Shown: positions 35,081 through 46,678, numbered from the stretch's first letter. The stretch: DNA of 64,000 nucleotides from Siphonodentalium dalli (GCA_032622095.1 CP136067.1:45055549-45119548), one strand, 5' to 3'. Program-made: numbers and translations. The notes: a model not told the origin generated them from the letters alone.

Positions 35081-35572
35081 AGGTACGGTTGGCCTTGGCG
35101 GTGGGTATCCTGTGAAAATATTTCCACCCGTCAAAAACCGCCACAAACAGAAAGAACATCAAAATGTAGACAGACTTTGTCCGTATACAAATAAGAAATA
35201 TCGCATAAACAGTATGTTATTGTCAAACGTTTGACCATTGTTATGTAAACAAAAGCATAAAAAGTTACTTTTCTGGTGTTTGTTTATATTATGATGGTAA
35301 ACATAAAGAGCGTTCTTTGTTGGTGAATTCCTGATATGGAAGTAATAAAGAGCGTTTATGCCATTTGTGTGTGATTAGCCAGTAGCATTGTGCTGTCTTC
35401 TGTAACACAATCAGGCTCTTGCTTAGGTAAAATATAGTAGGTCTTTATGATAACATGCTGTTTACGTGATGGTCATGGTATATATGAACGAAACTATGCG
35501 TTTTAATGTTTTTCTGTTTACGGTGATTAGAACATATATGAATATTTTCGACAACTAAGGCCTCACGTGCCT
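35081..35572. mobile_element. 494-bp TTAA element, family H, inverted twin
   Basis: Flanked by TTAA at 35077-35080 and 35573-35576. It starts AGGTACGGTTGGCCTTGG and ends AAGGCCTCACGTGCCT, i.e. the element at 29717-30210 in reverse. By eye the two are very similar, which suggests recent activity. Contains AACATAAAGAGCGTTCTT and AATAAAGAGCGTTTATGCC. Confidence 0.92.
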
Positions 35573-35579
35573 TTAAAGC

Positions 35580-36427
35580 AAACAGAAGTAAATACCGAAA
35601 TATCCCTTGGAGTGTCTGGAAAGAAATTCTTTTGTTTACAAAACAATGGTTTCAACACGCAAAATTCGTTGTTGGAGAACTACATGTATCAATGATGAAT
35701 ATAAGACATTATTATATGATTATAAACTTTCTTCTAAAAGTCCCATACTAAATGATGGGCAAAAGAAATTGATAAATCACGATATCTACCTGGTTGTTCT
35801 ATAAATAGCCTGAGGTCAGACGGGTTAATAACAAGATCACGCGACGTCATGAGTTATTATGTGCGCTCGCGCAACAGTATGGCGATCAGACAGATTCGTA
35901 GGTTGGTGTCACCCTACTCCGTTTCACTCCATGACGTCACAAAAAACGACGTAAAACCTCGTGGCGTTCTGACATTTTTACTGTGCCGCGTTTTTGCTAT
36001 GTTTATTACTTGCGCCAGTCCATGCTGTACGCAAGTAATGTTTTCGGCTCGGATGTCTGTTTATCCTTCCTTCCTTCCTTCCGTGAATATGTTACGTCAT
36101 ACCGGAAGTACATACTGTAAAAAATGAACACGCGCTAATATGAAATGGTGGCATCAATTGTAATTTAAATCCACATATATACTTAATTTGCATAGTTATC
36201 TGGTTTTATTTTGGTAATAAATCGTTCATAAATGAACAATATTGAATTATTTCTTTCTGGAAACCGATCAAGAAGCCATGACGTCACGACGCACATCAGG
36301 ACGTCACAAGCTACATGGGCGCGCAAAACACCAGACATGATTGCGTCGATGTCCAGACAGCTGAGACTCGTATTACACGGACAGGCTAAACCATTCCATC
36401 TGCCAACAACTTCGTGTTTGATTATTA
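35580..36427. other. No gene recognised; TTCC microsatellite at about 36064-36081
   Basis: Several dinucleotide CpG words and ACGTCA words cluster at 35840-35950 and 36280-36310, unlike the AT-rich surroundings. Frames here are short and without recognisable domains. Confidence 0.45.
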
Positions 36428-36453
36428 TCTATACTATATATTTTGAGACTTCG

Positions 36454-36493
<40 letters not shown>

Positions 36494-37501
36494 AAAACGC
36501 GTGTACATATTGAGCTCAAACTTCCTATGTAAGTGTCAAATCCACCGACACGACCGTGGTCGTGGTTTAGAGAAGCTCAGAGCACCCGTTCTCCAATCTC
36601 AAATCACCGCAAAGGCACGGCGTGGGTTAATCGAGTGATTATTTAATGAGCGTTTGGTTTTGACGCATCTCTATAAAGAGCGTCTGTTTCACTTCAACGT
36701 TATTAGCATCTGCATAGTTATACGGGAACGCAAACGTTATCGCTCGAAATTTATTCCCTGCGAGCACGGATGGCGCGCTTTGTTTTTACAGTATATACCT
36801 TTGGTATATACCGAAATCATCCCAGATAATCACGAATATAGCATCAGATTTCTCCCCAGATATACCGTTATAAAGCTACTGGAATCTGCCAATCTACTAT
36901 TAATATGTGTGTATATATGTGGGTACTTCATAGAATCGAAAACGCGTGTAGGAACGGGCATCCCCACGGCAATGTCGGCAAATATATATGAGTGTGTCCT
37001 TTATAGACTCGAACCGATTGAGCTCAAACTTGCTAAATATTTACTGGGAAATTCCAGGGAATGCCGATTGAGCTCAAACTTGCTACCTACGGGAAGTGTC
37101 ATATATATGTGCGTGTCCTTTATAGACTCGAACCGATTGAGCTCAAACTTGCTAAATACGGGAAGTGTCATGGACGGGGGTTCATTGAAAAACAAAACAA
37201 AATCGGGTAAAATTGAAAAACAAAATTAAAAAGGCACAATTAACTCCTTGAAAAACCAAAAAAATCGGGTAAAATTTAAAAACAAAAAATTAAATTAAAA
37301 AATTAAAAAAGCCCAATTAACTCATTGAAAAACAAAATAATTAACTCATTGAAAAACAAAAAAATAAATTAAAATTGTCATGTTTCTGACTATTGCCGAA
37401 ATTTGGAGCAAATGCAGCACAAGTGTCTCGGAACCTGTTGCAATTGCTTTTTCGAACAAAGCCATGGGACGAATGCCGCCAGTGGCGGGCTAACCTGCTA
37501 G
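36428..37501 (+). mobile_element. Helitron-like unit 0 (outermost, distinct subfamily)
   Basis: Starts TCTATACTATATATTTTGAG directly after an A (36427) and ends with a perfect stem CCGCC-AGT-GGCGG (37477-37489), a short spacer and CTAG (37498-37501) followed by T. These are the canonical Helitron marks: A/T target, TC start, 3' hairpin, CTRR end. It has a (GT)n run after the 5' end, three copies of ATTGAGCTCAAACTTGCTA near 37018-37155, an AT-rich AAAAACAAAA tract and an inner fragment of the 20233 repeat. It carries no Rep or helicase. The 191-codon frame at 36654 is repeat-derived. Confidence 0.6.
36462..36488. repeat. (GT)n microsatellite
   Basis: About 13 GT units lie 35 bp into Helitron-like unit 0. 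Units 1 to 4 have shorter GTGTGTCTGTG runs in the same place, so it is an ancestral part of the family. Confidence 0.95.
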
Positions 37502-38150
37502 TCTATTATATATTTTGGAAGATCTGTGTGTGTGTATCTGTGTGTGATCGCGATGGACTCGAAAACGGCCGAGCCGATTTCGACGAAACTTGGTATGTGG
37601 GGGGTATTTTCGGCCGGGGGGTGGCATGGGCCTATTAATTTTCAGATCCGAGGTCAACTTTTCACGTGCCAAGGTCAAATCTGTTTTTACGCTGTGTTAC
37701 GGGACTTTCATTTGAGTTCGGTGCTTACAAATCGATTCGAAACAGCGCGAATAATAAAATGCCAGTCATAATAATGACACTGTGAGAATCTTTCGTGTTT
37801 CCTCTTTCCAACGATATATAAGGCGTTAGATCACGTTAACGCTTAACCGGCCGATGCATTTGACTGTTTCAGACGTCTTGGCGATATCTCCGTCACCGAT
37901 GGTAATTTATCTTTACGTTGAAACTTGATAATTAATGAGCGTGTGTATATGAGGCGCGTTTATATACTTGAGTGGAAATCAAATCGGGTTAAACTGGCGG
38001 ATTTTTACGGACGAAATTTGATGCATAGGGTATCTCGGTATCCGCTGGGCCGACCATTTTTGGGGTGTTGGTGTTTGGCCCCACCTGACCTTGACCTTCA
38101 AAATGGTCAATTCAAGGTCAAAGCCCGGACGAAGTCGGGCCACCTTCTAG
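37502..38150 (+). mobile_element. Helitron-like unit 1
   Basis: Begins TCTATTATATATTTTGGAAG immediately after the CTAG of unit 0. Ends with the stem GCCCG/CGGGC, spacer CACCTT and CTAG (38147-38150). Inside are GATTTCGACGAAACTTGG, a unique block with CAGATCCGAGGTCAAC and CGTTAACGCTTAACCGGCC shared with unit 4, and the closing TGACCTTGACCTTCAAAATG and TTCAAGGTCAAAGCCC. Non-coding. Confidence 0.75.
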
Positions 38151-38764
38151 TCTATTATATATTATGGAAGATCTGTCTGTGTGTCTGTGTGTCTGTCTGT
38201 GTGTTCGCGATGAACTCGAAAACGGCCCACCCGATTTCGATGAAACTTGGTATGTGGGGGTGTTTTCGGCCGGGGACGAACATAGGCATATACATTTGTC
38301 CGTGCGACGTCACCTTGACCTTGAAATCGGGTCATTTCAAGGTCAAACGCCCGAATATCACGGGATTTCGATGAAACTTGGTATGTGGGGGTACTTTCTT
38401 ATGGCGAGTCTCATAAGCATATGCATTTGCCCGTGCGACATGACCTTGACCTTGAAATCGGGTAACTTCAAGGTCAAATCGCCAATTTTGATGGGATTTC
38501 GACGAAATTTGATACGTGGGGTTACTTTTGTCCACTGATTGTTTTGGACGGGTCAAATCGTGACCCCGACCAGATCTTGACCTTCAAAATGATCAATTCA
38601 AGGTCAAATCGGGTAAAACCGGATGGATTTCGACGGACACGTTTGTCGGGTACTTTTGTCCGGGCAGTGTTTTTGGACTGGTCAAATCGTTACCCCACTT
38701 GACCTTGACCTTCAAAATGGACAATTCAAGGTCAAAGCCCGGACGAAGTCGGGTCACCTTCTAG
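38151..38764 (+). mobile_element. Helitron-like unit 2
   Basis: Starts TCTATTATATATTATGGAAG and ends with GCCCG/CGGGT hairpin, CACCTT, CTAG (38761-38764). The interior consists of tandem sub-repeats of about 110-130 bp: CGATGAAACTTGGTATGTGG, ACCTTGACCTTGAAATCGGG and TTTCAAGGTCAAACGCCC. Frames through it are reading the sub-repeat. Confidence 0.75.
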
Positions 38765-39544
38765 TCTATTATATATTTTTGGAAGATCTGTGTGTCTGTG
38801 TGTTCGCGATGAACTCGAAAACGGCCCACCCGATTTCGATGAAACTTGGTACGTGGGGGAATTTTCGGCCGGGGGGTGACATAGGCATATTAATTTGCCC
38901 GTGCGACGTGACCTTGACCTTGAAATCGGGTAATTTCAAGGTCAAACGCCCGAATATCACGCGATTTCGATGAAACTTGGTATGTGGGGGTACCTAAGGC
39001 CGGGGAGTGGCATAAACCTATTAATTTGCCCGTGCGACGTAACATTGATCTTGAAATTGGGTCATTTCAAGGTCAAACGCCCGAATATCACGGGATTTCG
39101 ATGAAACTTGGTATGTGGGGGTACTTTCGTATGGGGAGTCTCATAAGCATATTCATTTTCCCGTGCGACGTGACATTGACCTTGAACTCGGGTCAATTCA
39201 AGGTCAAATCGCCAATTTCGACGAAATTTGATACGTGGGGTTACTTTTGTCCACTGAGTGATTTGGACGGGTCGAGTCGTGACCTCGACCTGACCTTGAC
39301 CTTCAAAATGATCAATTCAAGGTCAAATCGGGTAAAACCGGATGGATTTCGACGGGCACGTTTGTCGGGAACTTTTGTCCGGGCAGTATTTTGGACTGGT
39401 CAAATCGTGACCCCACTTGACCTTCGAAATGGACAATTCAAGGTCAAATCGTGCAATTCGGTCAAATCGTGACCCCACTTCACCTTGACCTTCAAAATGG
39501 ACAATTCAAAGTCAAAGCCCGGACGAAGTCGGGTCACCTTCTAG
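38765..39544 (+). mobile_element. Helitron-like unit 3
   Basis: Starts TCTATTATATATTTTTGGAA and ends CACCTTCTAG (39541-39544) after the same hairpin. It has more sub-repeats than unit 2, about five, with matching order (ATTGGG/ATCGGG steps, then ACTTTTGTCCACTGA). The 162-codon frame at 38984 reads through the repeats and is not a gene. Confidence 0.75.
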
Positions 39545-40327
39545 TCTATTATATATTTTGGAAGATCTGTGTGTGTGTGTGTCTGTAATCGATGGACTCG
39601 AAAACGGCCAAGCCGATTTCGATGAAACTTGGTATGTGGGGGTATTTTCGGCCGGGGAGTAACATAGGCATATTAATTTTCAGATCCGAGGTCAACTTTT
39701 CACGTGCCGAGGTCAAATCTGTTTTACACTGTGTTACGGGACTTTCATTTGAGTTCGGTGCTTACAAATCGATTCGAAACAGCGCGAATAATAAAATGCC
39801 AGTCATAATAATGACACTGTGAGAATCTTTCGTGTTTCCTCTTTCCAACGATATATAATGCGTATGTATCCGTTTTAGTTATCTGCCTCAATTATCAAGA
39901 AGAAGTGGTACTATCTTCCATCGGGATAAAAACAATGCGTAACTTCTATGACGTTGTTAGAGGTCATAACGTTAGATCACGTTAACGCTTAACCGGCCGA
40001 TGCATTTGACTGTTTCAGACGTCTTGGCGATATCTCGGGCACCGATGGTAATTTATCTTTACGTTGAAACTTGATAATTAATGAGCGTGTGTATATGAGG
40101 CGCGTTTATATACTTGAGAGTGGAAATCAAATCGGGTTAAACTGGCGGATTTTTACGGACGAAATTTGATGCATAGGGTATCTCGGTATCCGCTGGGCCG
40201 ATTTCCCGGTATCCGCTGGGCCGATTTCCACCATTTTTGGGGTGTTGGTGTTTGACCCCACCTGACCTTCACCTTCAAAATGGTCAATTCAAGGTCAAAG
40301 CCCGGACGAAGTCGGGTCACCTTCTAG
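39545..40327 (+). mobile_element. Helitron-like unit 4 (3'-most)
   Basis: Starts TCTATTATATATTTTGGAAG and ends CACCTTCTAG (40324-40327) followed by T and AT-rich flank. Its middle matches unit 1, including GTGTTACGGGACTTTCATTT, but has about 110 bp extra (39862-39970) and a duplicated GGTATCCGCTGGGCCGATTT near 40187-40228. Confidence 0.75.
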
Positions 40328-40329
40328 TA

Positions 40330-41487
40330 AATATATATACTGCATGTAAAACAAACGTCGGCAACAGTACATGCCCATTAGAAGCCTATTCTATATAACA
40401 TCAAACGCGAGGAAATGAGTTGAGATCATGTCTAAAAGATGCGTGCGGAATCGTTTTTTTCGCAGTGACTGTGAGGTGCGAACATATTTCTGGAAAGTTC
40501 AAAACATTTTCCAAAGATCCTGGTGCATATAAATCATGTCCGGTCAAACAGTCGAGCGCGTGGTTCAATTGAAAACCAATTGCACTGAAAATGTGAATGT
40601 GGAAACATGGATTATTAAAATGCCTTATTAATTAACTGGGAAAACAAGCTTTCTCATTCTCAACGCAATAGACATTTTGATATGTTCCCGAAGTCTGTAG
40701 ATCAGTCGATAAGGGCATGTTCACATTGTCACATTGTTAATCAAAGACTAACCAATGATCCCGTTTCTTTTATTTAATTGTGTCGGTATTTTGTAATTTA
40801 CTTTGATGGTTTTTGCCACTGGCATACACACTTGATATCATTCTAGTCAAACTAGTAAGTTAACCCAATTGGCATATAATATAGCATCGTCGGCAACCAA
40901 TCGTCTTCACACCCTTCATATGAACGATGTCTATATTGTTATATTAATATGTCAAACAACTCGTACGTATTACTAAGACTATCAGTAGTGTAACTAGTGT
41001 AGATCAACTTGAGATAACAGAGTTATTATGTCCGTACACACAACTATTTCAGCGATGGATGAACAGAGATTTGATATCTAGATTTTTGTTATCGATCTCT
41101 CAAACGAGGGGCCAGCACCCGTGGTTCAAACTGTTGTTGGCAAGACACCACACAACATGCCAAATGTGTGATGGGCGCAAGTGTAGTCAGCTCCAGTGAG
41201 TGCATTCTAGTTTTATGTGTTGTTTTCGATTATTTCTTTGTCGCCGATATCGCCATTTGTCGGGATTCCTTCCCTGTTTCTATATTTAAAACTGGCATGC
41301 TCGTAGTGAGCCTCGATTTCGATTTTTTCTCCCAGGTCAAAATACGTCAGAGTTATGACAAAAATAGATCGACCTACATTTTCTCCATCAGTACTCTACA
41401 TCAAAGAGTCTATAGACTCCTTCGGGACCTACATAGACTCCATCATTTGGGTATTTTTACTTATAATTGGGAAGTTTTATTATTTTT
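40330..41487. other. No gene recognised
   Basis: AT-rich spacer. The 150-codon frame starting at 41168 has no domain and runs into the tandem duplication that follows. Confidence 0.45.
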
Positions 41488-42680
41488 GGTTCGTGCGAAG
41501 ACCTCTTTTTATCGTGCGGGAAAAGAGAGACATTCAAAACGGGATTTCGTAATTCGACGCAATAGGCTGAATAGCCTAACCTTCAGCCGAGTTTCGGGTC
41601 AAATACGACGAATGACGTAACACAAAACAAAACGCATCTGTTGACACAAACACCGTTTGAAGAGTTTATTATTACATAAGATGAACGTTATTGATTAATT
41701 ATTGATTAATTATTGATTAATTATTGATATTTATTGTTGCATATTGGCTGCTATCAATATTTACACAAATAGTATTAATTATTTCTTATAATTGCTCCTT
41801 TGCTCAACTTTGACTATCGGAAAATGAAAAATCAAAATATGACGCTGAAAAAAATGTAATCGATATTAAAGTCTCATCCTTTCGGCAACATGGAATTGGT
41901 TTTAATTACTTAAATGATTAATATAGTAATTTGCCTTTTATCTGTGATGAAATGAGAAATGGTAATTGTCTTGTTTGCTAACATTAAATTAAATTAAATA
42001 AATTAAGTAAAATACAATGAAATTATTTTTTAAATTATTGTTTATTACATTTTTGCGCACGTTGGCATCTCTCTGAGTGCATTCTAGTTGGTTCGTGCGA
42101 AGACCTCTTTTTATCGTGCGGGAAAAGAGAGACATTCAAAACGCGATTTCGTTCGACGCAATAGGCTGAATAGCCTAACCTTCAGCCGAGTTCCGGGTCA
42201 AATACGACGAACGACGTAACACAAAACAAAACGCATTTGTTGACACAAACACCGTTTGAAGAGTTTATTATTACATAAAATGATCGTTATTTATTAATTA
42301 TTGATTAATTATTGATATTTATTGTTGCATATTGGCTGCTATCAATATTTACACAAATGGTATTAATTATTTCTTATAATTGCTCCTTTGGTCAACTTTG
42401 ACTATCGGAAAATGAAAATGAAAATATGCCGCTGAAAAAAATGTAATCGATATTAAAGTCTCATCCTTTCGGCAACATGGAATTGGTTTTAATTACTTAA
42501 ATGATTAATATAGTAATTTGCCTTTTATCTGTGATGAAATGAGAAATGGTCATTGTCTTTTTTTGCTAACATTAAATTATATTAAATAAATTAAGTAAAA
42601 TACAGTGAAATTATTTTTTAAATTATTGTTTATTACATTTTTGCGCATGTTGGCATCTCTCTGAGTGCATTCTAGTTATA
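41488..42680 (+). repeat. 600-bp unit duplicated in tandem
   Basis: GGTTCGTGCGAAGACCTCTT starts the copies at 41488 and 42090, an offset of 602. Both run through TCAGCCGAGTT(T/C)CGGGTC, AACACCGTTTGAAGAGTTTA, ATTAATTATTGA runs and TCATCCTTTCGGCAACATGG to TCTGAGTGCATTCTAGTT. Copies look very similar, so the duplication is young. A single TGAGTGCATTCTAGTT also precedes the pair near 41197. Non-coding. Confidence 0.92.
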
Positions 42681-42794
42681 TTAATAGGAAGTATGTTCAT
42701 GACAATGTAGTGACGTTTGTAACATTTTTCTATCATACATGTATTGTTTATTAACCTTTGACTTGTTTAAAAACATTGTTGTGCATTTTATGGA

Positions 42795-42900
42795 TTTATA
42801 GGATAGGATAGGATATTTTATTTAAATATACACATATTAATGCATAATACATTTGACAAATATTATGTTGTATATTCGAGGTATATGGGTCAGTAAGGTA
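42795..42900 (-). repeat. Possible retrotransposon tail with (TATCC)n
   Basis: TAGGATAGGATAGGATAT at 42799-42815 gives (ATCCT)n on the minus strand, ending an AT-rich stretch. Short pentamer tails of this type close some non-LTR elements. No coding part. Confidence 0.3.
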
Positions 42901-42947
42901 GTTCGTGCCTAATGGGCTTGATACCATTGGTGGATCATATAATAAAA

Positions 42948-43091
42948 CACTTATTGCATGGGTTTGATGTTGACATGAGGATTTATCAACCCTTGGAAGT
43001 TAATATTCACCTCGGCCTGCGGCCTGTGTGAATATTAACTTCCAAGGGTTGATAAATCCTCATGTCAACATCGAAACCATGCAATAAATGT
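42948..43091. repeat. Palindrome with about 68-bp arms
   Basis: ACTTATTGCATGG, GATGTTGACATGAGGATTTA and TCAACCCTTGGAAGTTAATA pair almost base for base with TATTAACTTCCAAGGGTTGA, TAAATCCTCATGTCAACATC and CCATGCAATAAATGT. The centre is near GGCCTGCGGCC at 43015. Confidence 0.93.
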
Positions 43092-43941
43092 ATAATATAT
43101 CTATTTCTCCATGTTCTTCTTATTGGTGATGTTCTAGAGACTTTTCTGTTATTTTGTTTACAAATTTACCCACATCTGGTACCTTGGGCCTATTTAAAGT
43201 AACTCGTATTTGTCAGTGTTGAAGTCGAGCCTTGTAATTTAGTATATATCGCGTTTGTCTCGTTCCCTGGCGATGAAAAAAGGGGAGGGTGGCTTTTGAA
43301 ACGCATAACTTCGTCCGTAAGAAATAACAGACTATAATTATCTGTGCCCGAGGCAGGAAAAAATAGTATTCAGTGATCAGACAGCTATGTTCTATTTCCA
43401 AACGAAGTCAGTGTAACACATCACACCGCTTTCGTTAGTTGGCAATGAGACTTGAAACGTGCCACACTGAAGCCAGCATTAATGCCACTCACTCTCGATG
43501 TTATCCAGAATTTATCAACATACTGTAGTTGTTCTAGACCACGATCTTCTCCATGTTGTTCTTAGTGGTGATGTTTCTAGAGAATTTTCTATTATTTTTT
43601 GCGCCACACCGTGAATAATAGTAAAGGCTGGGATGCTTGACGCGCGAATCTTGAACTTGTCAATCTTTCTACGGGCATTATATGTCCCAGAAAGACGCAT
43701 CAAAGTCATAAAATTACAACATTGTACACGGTGTTTGCGTCACAAACAACAAATTAACAGCCTTGTGCATGGCGTGACAAAGAAAAGAGCGTTCCGTGTT
43801 AGTCTGTTCCTAATGTGGCAACAATAAATACTTATTTAGTTCATTATAGTCTCAATTCGGCTGCTAAGAAAACAGTGTTAATTTATTTGATGTATTCAGT
43901 GTTCTGCTCGTTGTCCCAATGCAGGTATTTAAATATGTCTT

Positions 43942-45334
43942 AGGGTAAGTTCATACGCTGGCAAGTTTGCGCGGTATGTTTTACAGGCATTTCGTAATAG
44001 AAAATCACACGGTTCCAGAATATGAACGAAAACATATATACACAGAACGACACGATGTGTAAATGGGTTTGTCGATACGGCTGTCGCGGAAGGATAGAAC
44101 TCGACAAACCCATTTACGTGTGTGGAACGTACGTTCCATACGGATTTGTAAATATGGAACAGCAATAACACTGTACTTCTGGCAACAAGCGTGTAATAAA
44201 TACACAGAACGACACGATGTGTAAATGGGTTTGTCGTTACGACACGAGTGTTGTCGCGGAAGGCTAGAACGAGAGGCGCTTGCGCCTCGAGTTCTATCCT
44301 TCCGCAACAGCACGAGTGCGTATCGACAAACCCATTTACACATCGTGTCGTTCTGTGTTTATTACACGCTTCGCGTTCTAGAATCCGTGCATTACAAATA
44401 CAGGATTAGTAGGTTTATGTATAGGCTCATACAGGGCGTGTTTGTCATGTGTGATGATTCTTTTATTTAAATAGTTCCAGTTTCATGGTTGAGGCGAACG
44501 TCGTGTACGTCATTTTACGTCAACGAGATGCGTTCCAGAATATGAACGAAAACATATATACACAGAACGACACGATGTGTAAATGGGTTTGTCGATACGG
44601 CTGTCGCGGAAGGATAGAACTCGACAAACCAATTTACGTGTGTGGAACGTACGTTCCATACGGATTTGTAAATATGGAACAGCAATAACACTGTACTTCT
44701 AGGAACAAGCGTGTAATAAAACATGCATATTTACCAAAGCGAACGGCATGAGAAGTACAATTTCTGTAGTTCGACTGTAACGGTGCTACTCTCATTTGCC
44801 TTTAAATACCTGTATGATTGATTTTCGCGAGATAATTGCATGCTATTTACCGGCAAATTCCGGTATCATCGCTATACAGGTGGAACTACAGAGATTTTAC
44901 TTCTCAAGTATAGTTAGCTGTGGTACAGATGCATTTTTTTATTACACGCTTGTTCCTAGAAGTACAGATTTATTGCTGTTCCATATTTACAAATCCGTAT
45001 ATGGAACGTATGTACGTTCCATACGCATCTCGTTGACGTAAAATGACGTACATGACGTTCGCCTCAACCATGAAACGGAACTATTTAAATAAAAGAATCG
45101 TCACACATGACAAACACGCCCTGTATGAGCCTAAATAAACCTTCTAATCCTGTATTTTTAATGCACGGATTCTAGGACGCGAAGCGTGTATAATAAACAC
45201 AGAACGACACGATGTGTCGTTTTCTGCATATTTATGTATGTTTCCGTTCATATTCTGGCACCATATGACTTTCTACGACGAAATGCCTGCAAACTATACC
45301 GTGCAAACTTTCCAGTGTATGAACGTATATACCC
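43942..45334. mobile_element. Foldback-type element with nested inverted repeats
   Basis: Outer arms GGGTAAGTTCATACGCTGG, GTTTGCGCGGTATG and AGGCATTTCG are answered by CGAAATGCCTGCAAAC, TACCGTGCAAACTTTCCAG and GTATGAACGTATATACCC. Inside, a block of about 190 bp (44011-44200) is repeated directly at 44532-44720 and in part inverted at 44935-45260, and a 184-bp palindrome sits in between. Short mirrored frames on both strands result from this symmetry. No transposase is seen. Confidence 0.75.
44188..44371. repeat. Palindrome with about 90-bp arms
   Basis: AAGCGTGTAATAAA, CACAGAACGACACGATGTGT and AAATGGGTTTGTCG pair with CGACAAACCCATTTACACAT, CGTGTCGTTCTGTG and TTATTACACGCTT. The centre is GAGGCGCTTGCGCCTC near 44281. 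Confidence 0.93.
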
Positions 45335-46599
45335 ATATCTAATTTGACACTATCAAATAACAATCTTTACGTTGTTTACACCCGAATATAATTAAATTGG
45401 ACCAGGCGCGTAGCTAGGATCCCCAAATAGGGGGTGCCTAATCATTATATGGGGGGGGGGGGTCCAAGCACGATATGCCGAAGGCATATCCCGAAGGCCG
45501 CAGGCCTGAGATGGGGGAGGGTCCGGGAGGGGGTGTCCGCCTCCTTAGAGTGGATTTTATTTTTAATGTTAAGTGCTCTGAGAGCGAATTTGGCGCCTCT
45601 TTATGCATTGCTGGTGTCTTTTCTATCAGAGGAATCAAAAGAACGTTTCAACATCCATATGACACCCCAATAACGAATTCAGGGTATCTAATTCTGCTAG
45701 ATCATATAATCCACGGTAGTTTCAATCCAAACTCCAGGCGTGTTACCACTACAATAAGGATACTATCAAATAATTTCTTACATACATCATCCCCCCCAGA
45801 GTCATCGGATTTATTCATGGATGAAGCCGGCTAATCGTTTTACGAGTCTACCCTCTCATGGTGCTCGGTTTACGGGCGAGTCCCTCGCAACAACTATGGT
45901 ATGAATTCACTTGTCGAAGTGACTTCTTACCATATTTGTTGAGGCGGACATACTAGTATGAACGAGGAATACCATAGTCACCATATGATGCTTTATACGT
46001 CTTAGATATGTGGAATGATCTCAGCCAGAACACATTAAGTTATTCTGGTCTATTGACGGAAACATGATCATGGTTAGTCGTGATCATTTAGTCGAGGTTG
46101 AAATAGACTTAAAGCCGCAAACGCCAGAACATTCAGCATGTTCCCCCTCAATACTCCAATTTTCCTGGTAGTGATATAAAAAACAAAACACTTTGTATGG
46201 ACAATAATGACCAAACTCATGTATTAAGATATATATAAACGAAGTTATAACGAACTCATTTCGAGAATAAAAATGTCGGCTGCACCTATATAATGCGCAC
46301 GAGTGTAGACTATAAACGATATCTGATCCTACGGAGGATAACATAGGTTTTGATATGCGATCTTTATCTGTTTTAGTGATTTTATATGAAGGGTAATAGC
46401 TCTATAAATAATGTTCTTGACGAAATAACGGCGATTTGTATGAGAAATTTCAACACCACAATAGATAAACTCTGGAGAAATATAAGTCAAATTCTTCCCT
46501 TGGGTGGGTGGGTATGGTGGTATGTCCGTTATTTCGTAAAAAAAAAAAACCTTCAAAAATCTCCGTTATTTAGTTATTAAAAATATTTTCTTATTTTAG

Positions 46600-46678
46600 A
46601 TCACATATCAAAATGAGAGGATATGGTGACCCCCTTTTCATGGGATTACCATATTCTCTCATTTTGATATATGATCCT
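46600..46678. repeat. Hairpin within the hAT element
   Basis: ATCACATATCAAAATGAGAG and ATATGGT pair with ACCATAT and CTCTCATTTTGATATATGAT around a 20-bp loop. It lies downstream of the transposase stop codon. Whether it is part of the element or a later insertion is not clear. Confidence 0.85.

Noticed and set aside
36654-37229. 191-codon open frame
   Set aside because: It reads through three copies of ATTGAGCTCAAACTTGCTA and an AAAAACAAAA tract of a Helitron-like unit; its protein repeats mirror the DNA repeats.
38984-39472. 162-codon frame and similar frames at 37925 and 38164
   Set aside because: Periodic DVTLTLKSG/NFKVK text comes from the ACCTTGACCTTGAA and TTCAAGGTCAA sub-repeats; it occurs in overlapping frames with no start or codon bias.
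41168-41620. 150-codon frame
   Set aside because: Half of it is the duplicated 600-bp unit, whose second copy does not keep the frame; no domain is visible.
42060-42090. CATTCTAGT as another Helitron 3' end
   Set aside because: The CTAG before T is there, but no credible hairpin precedes it within about 20 bases and no TC start follows; a tandem duplication explains the recurrence.
45475-45834. 119-codon frame within the hAT element, downstream of the transposase
   Set aside because: No motif, opposite strand to the transposase, and begins in a palindromic GCATATC/GATATGCC stretch.
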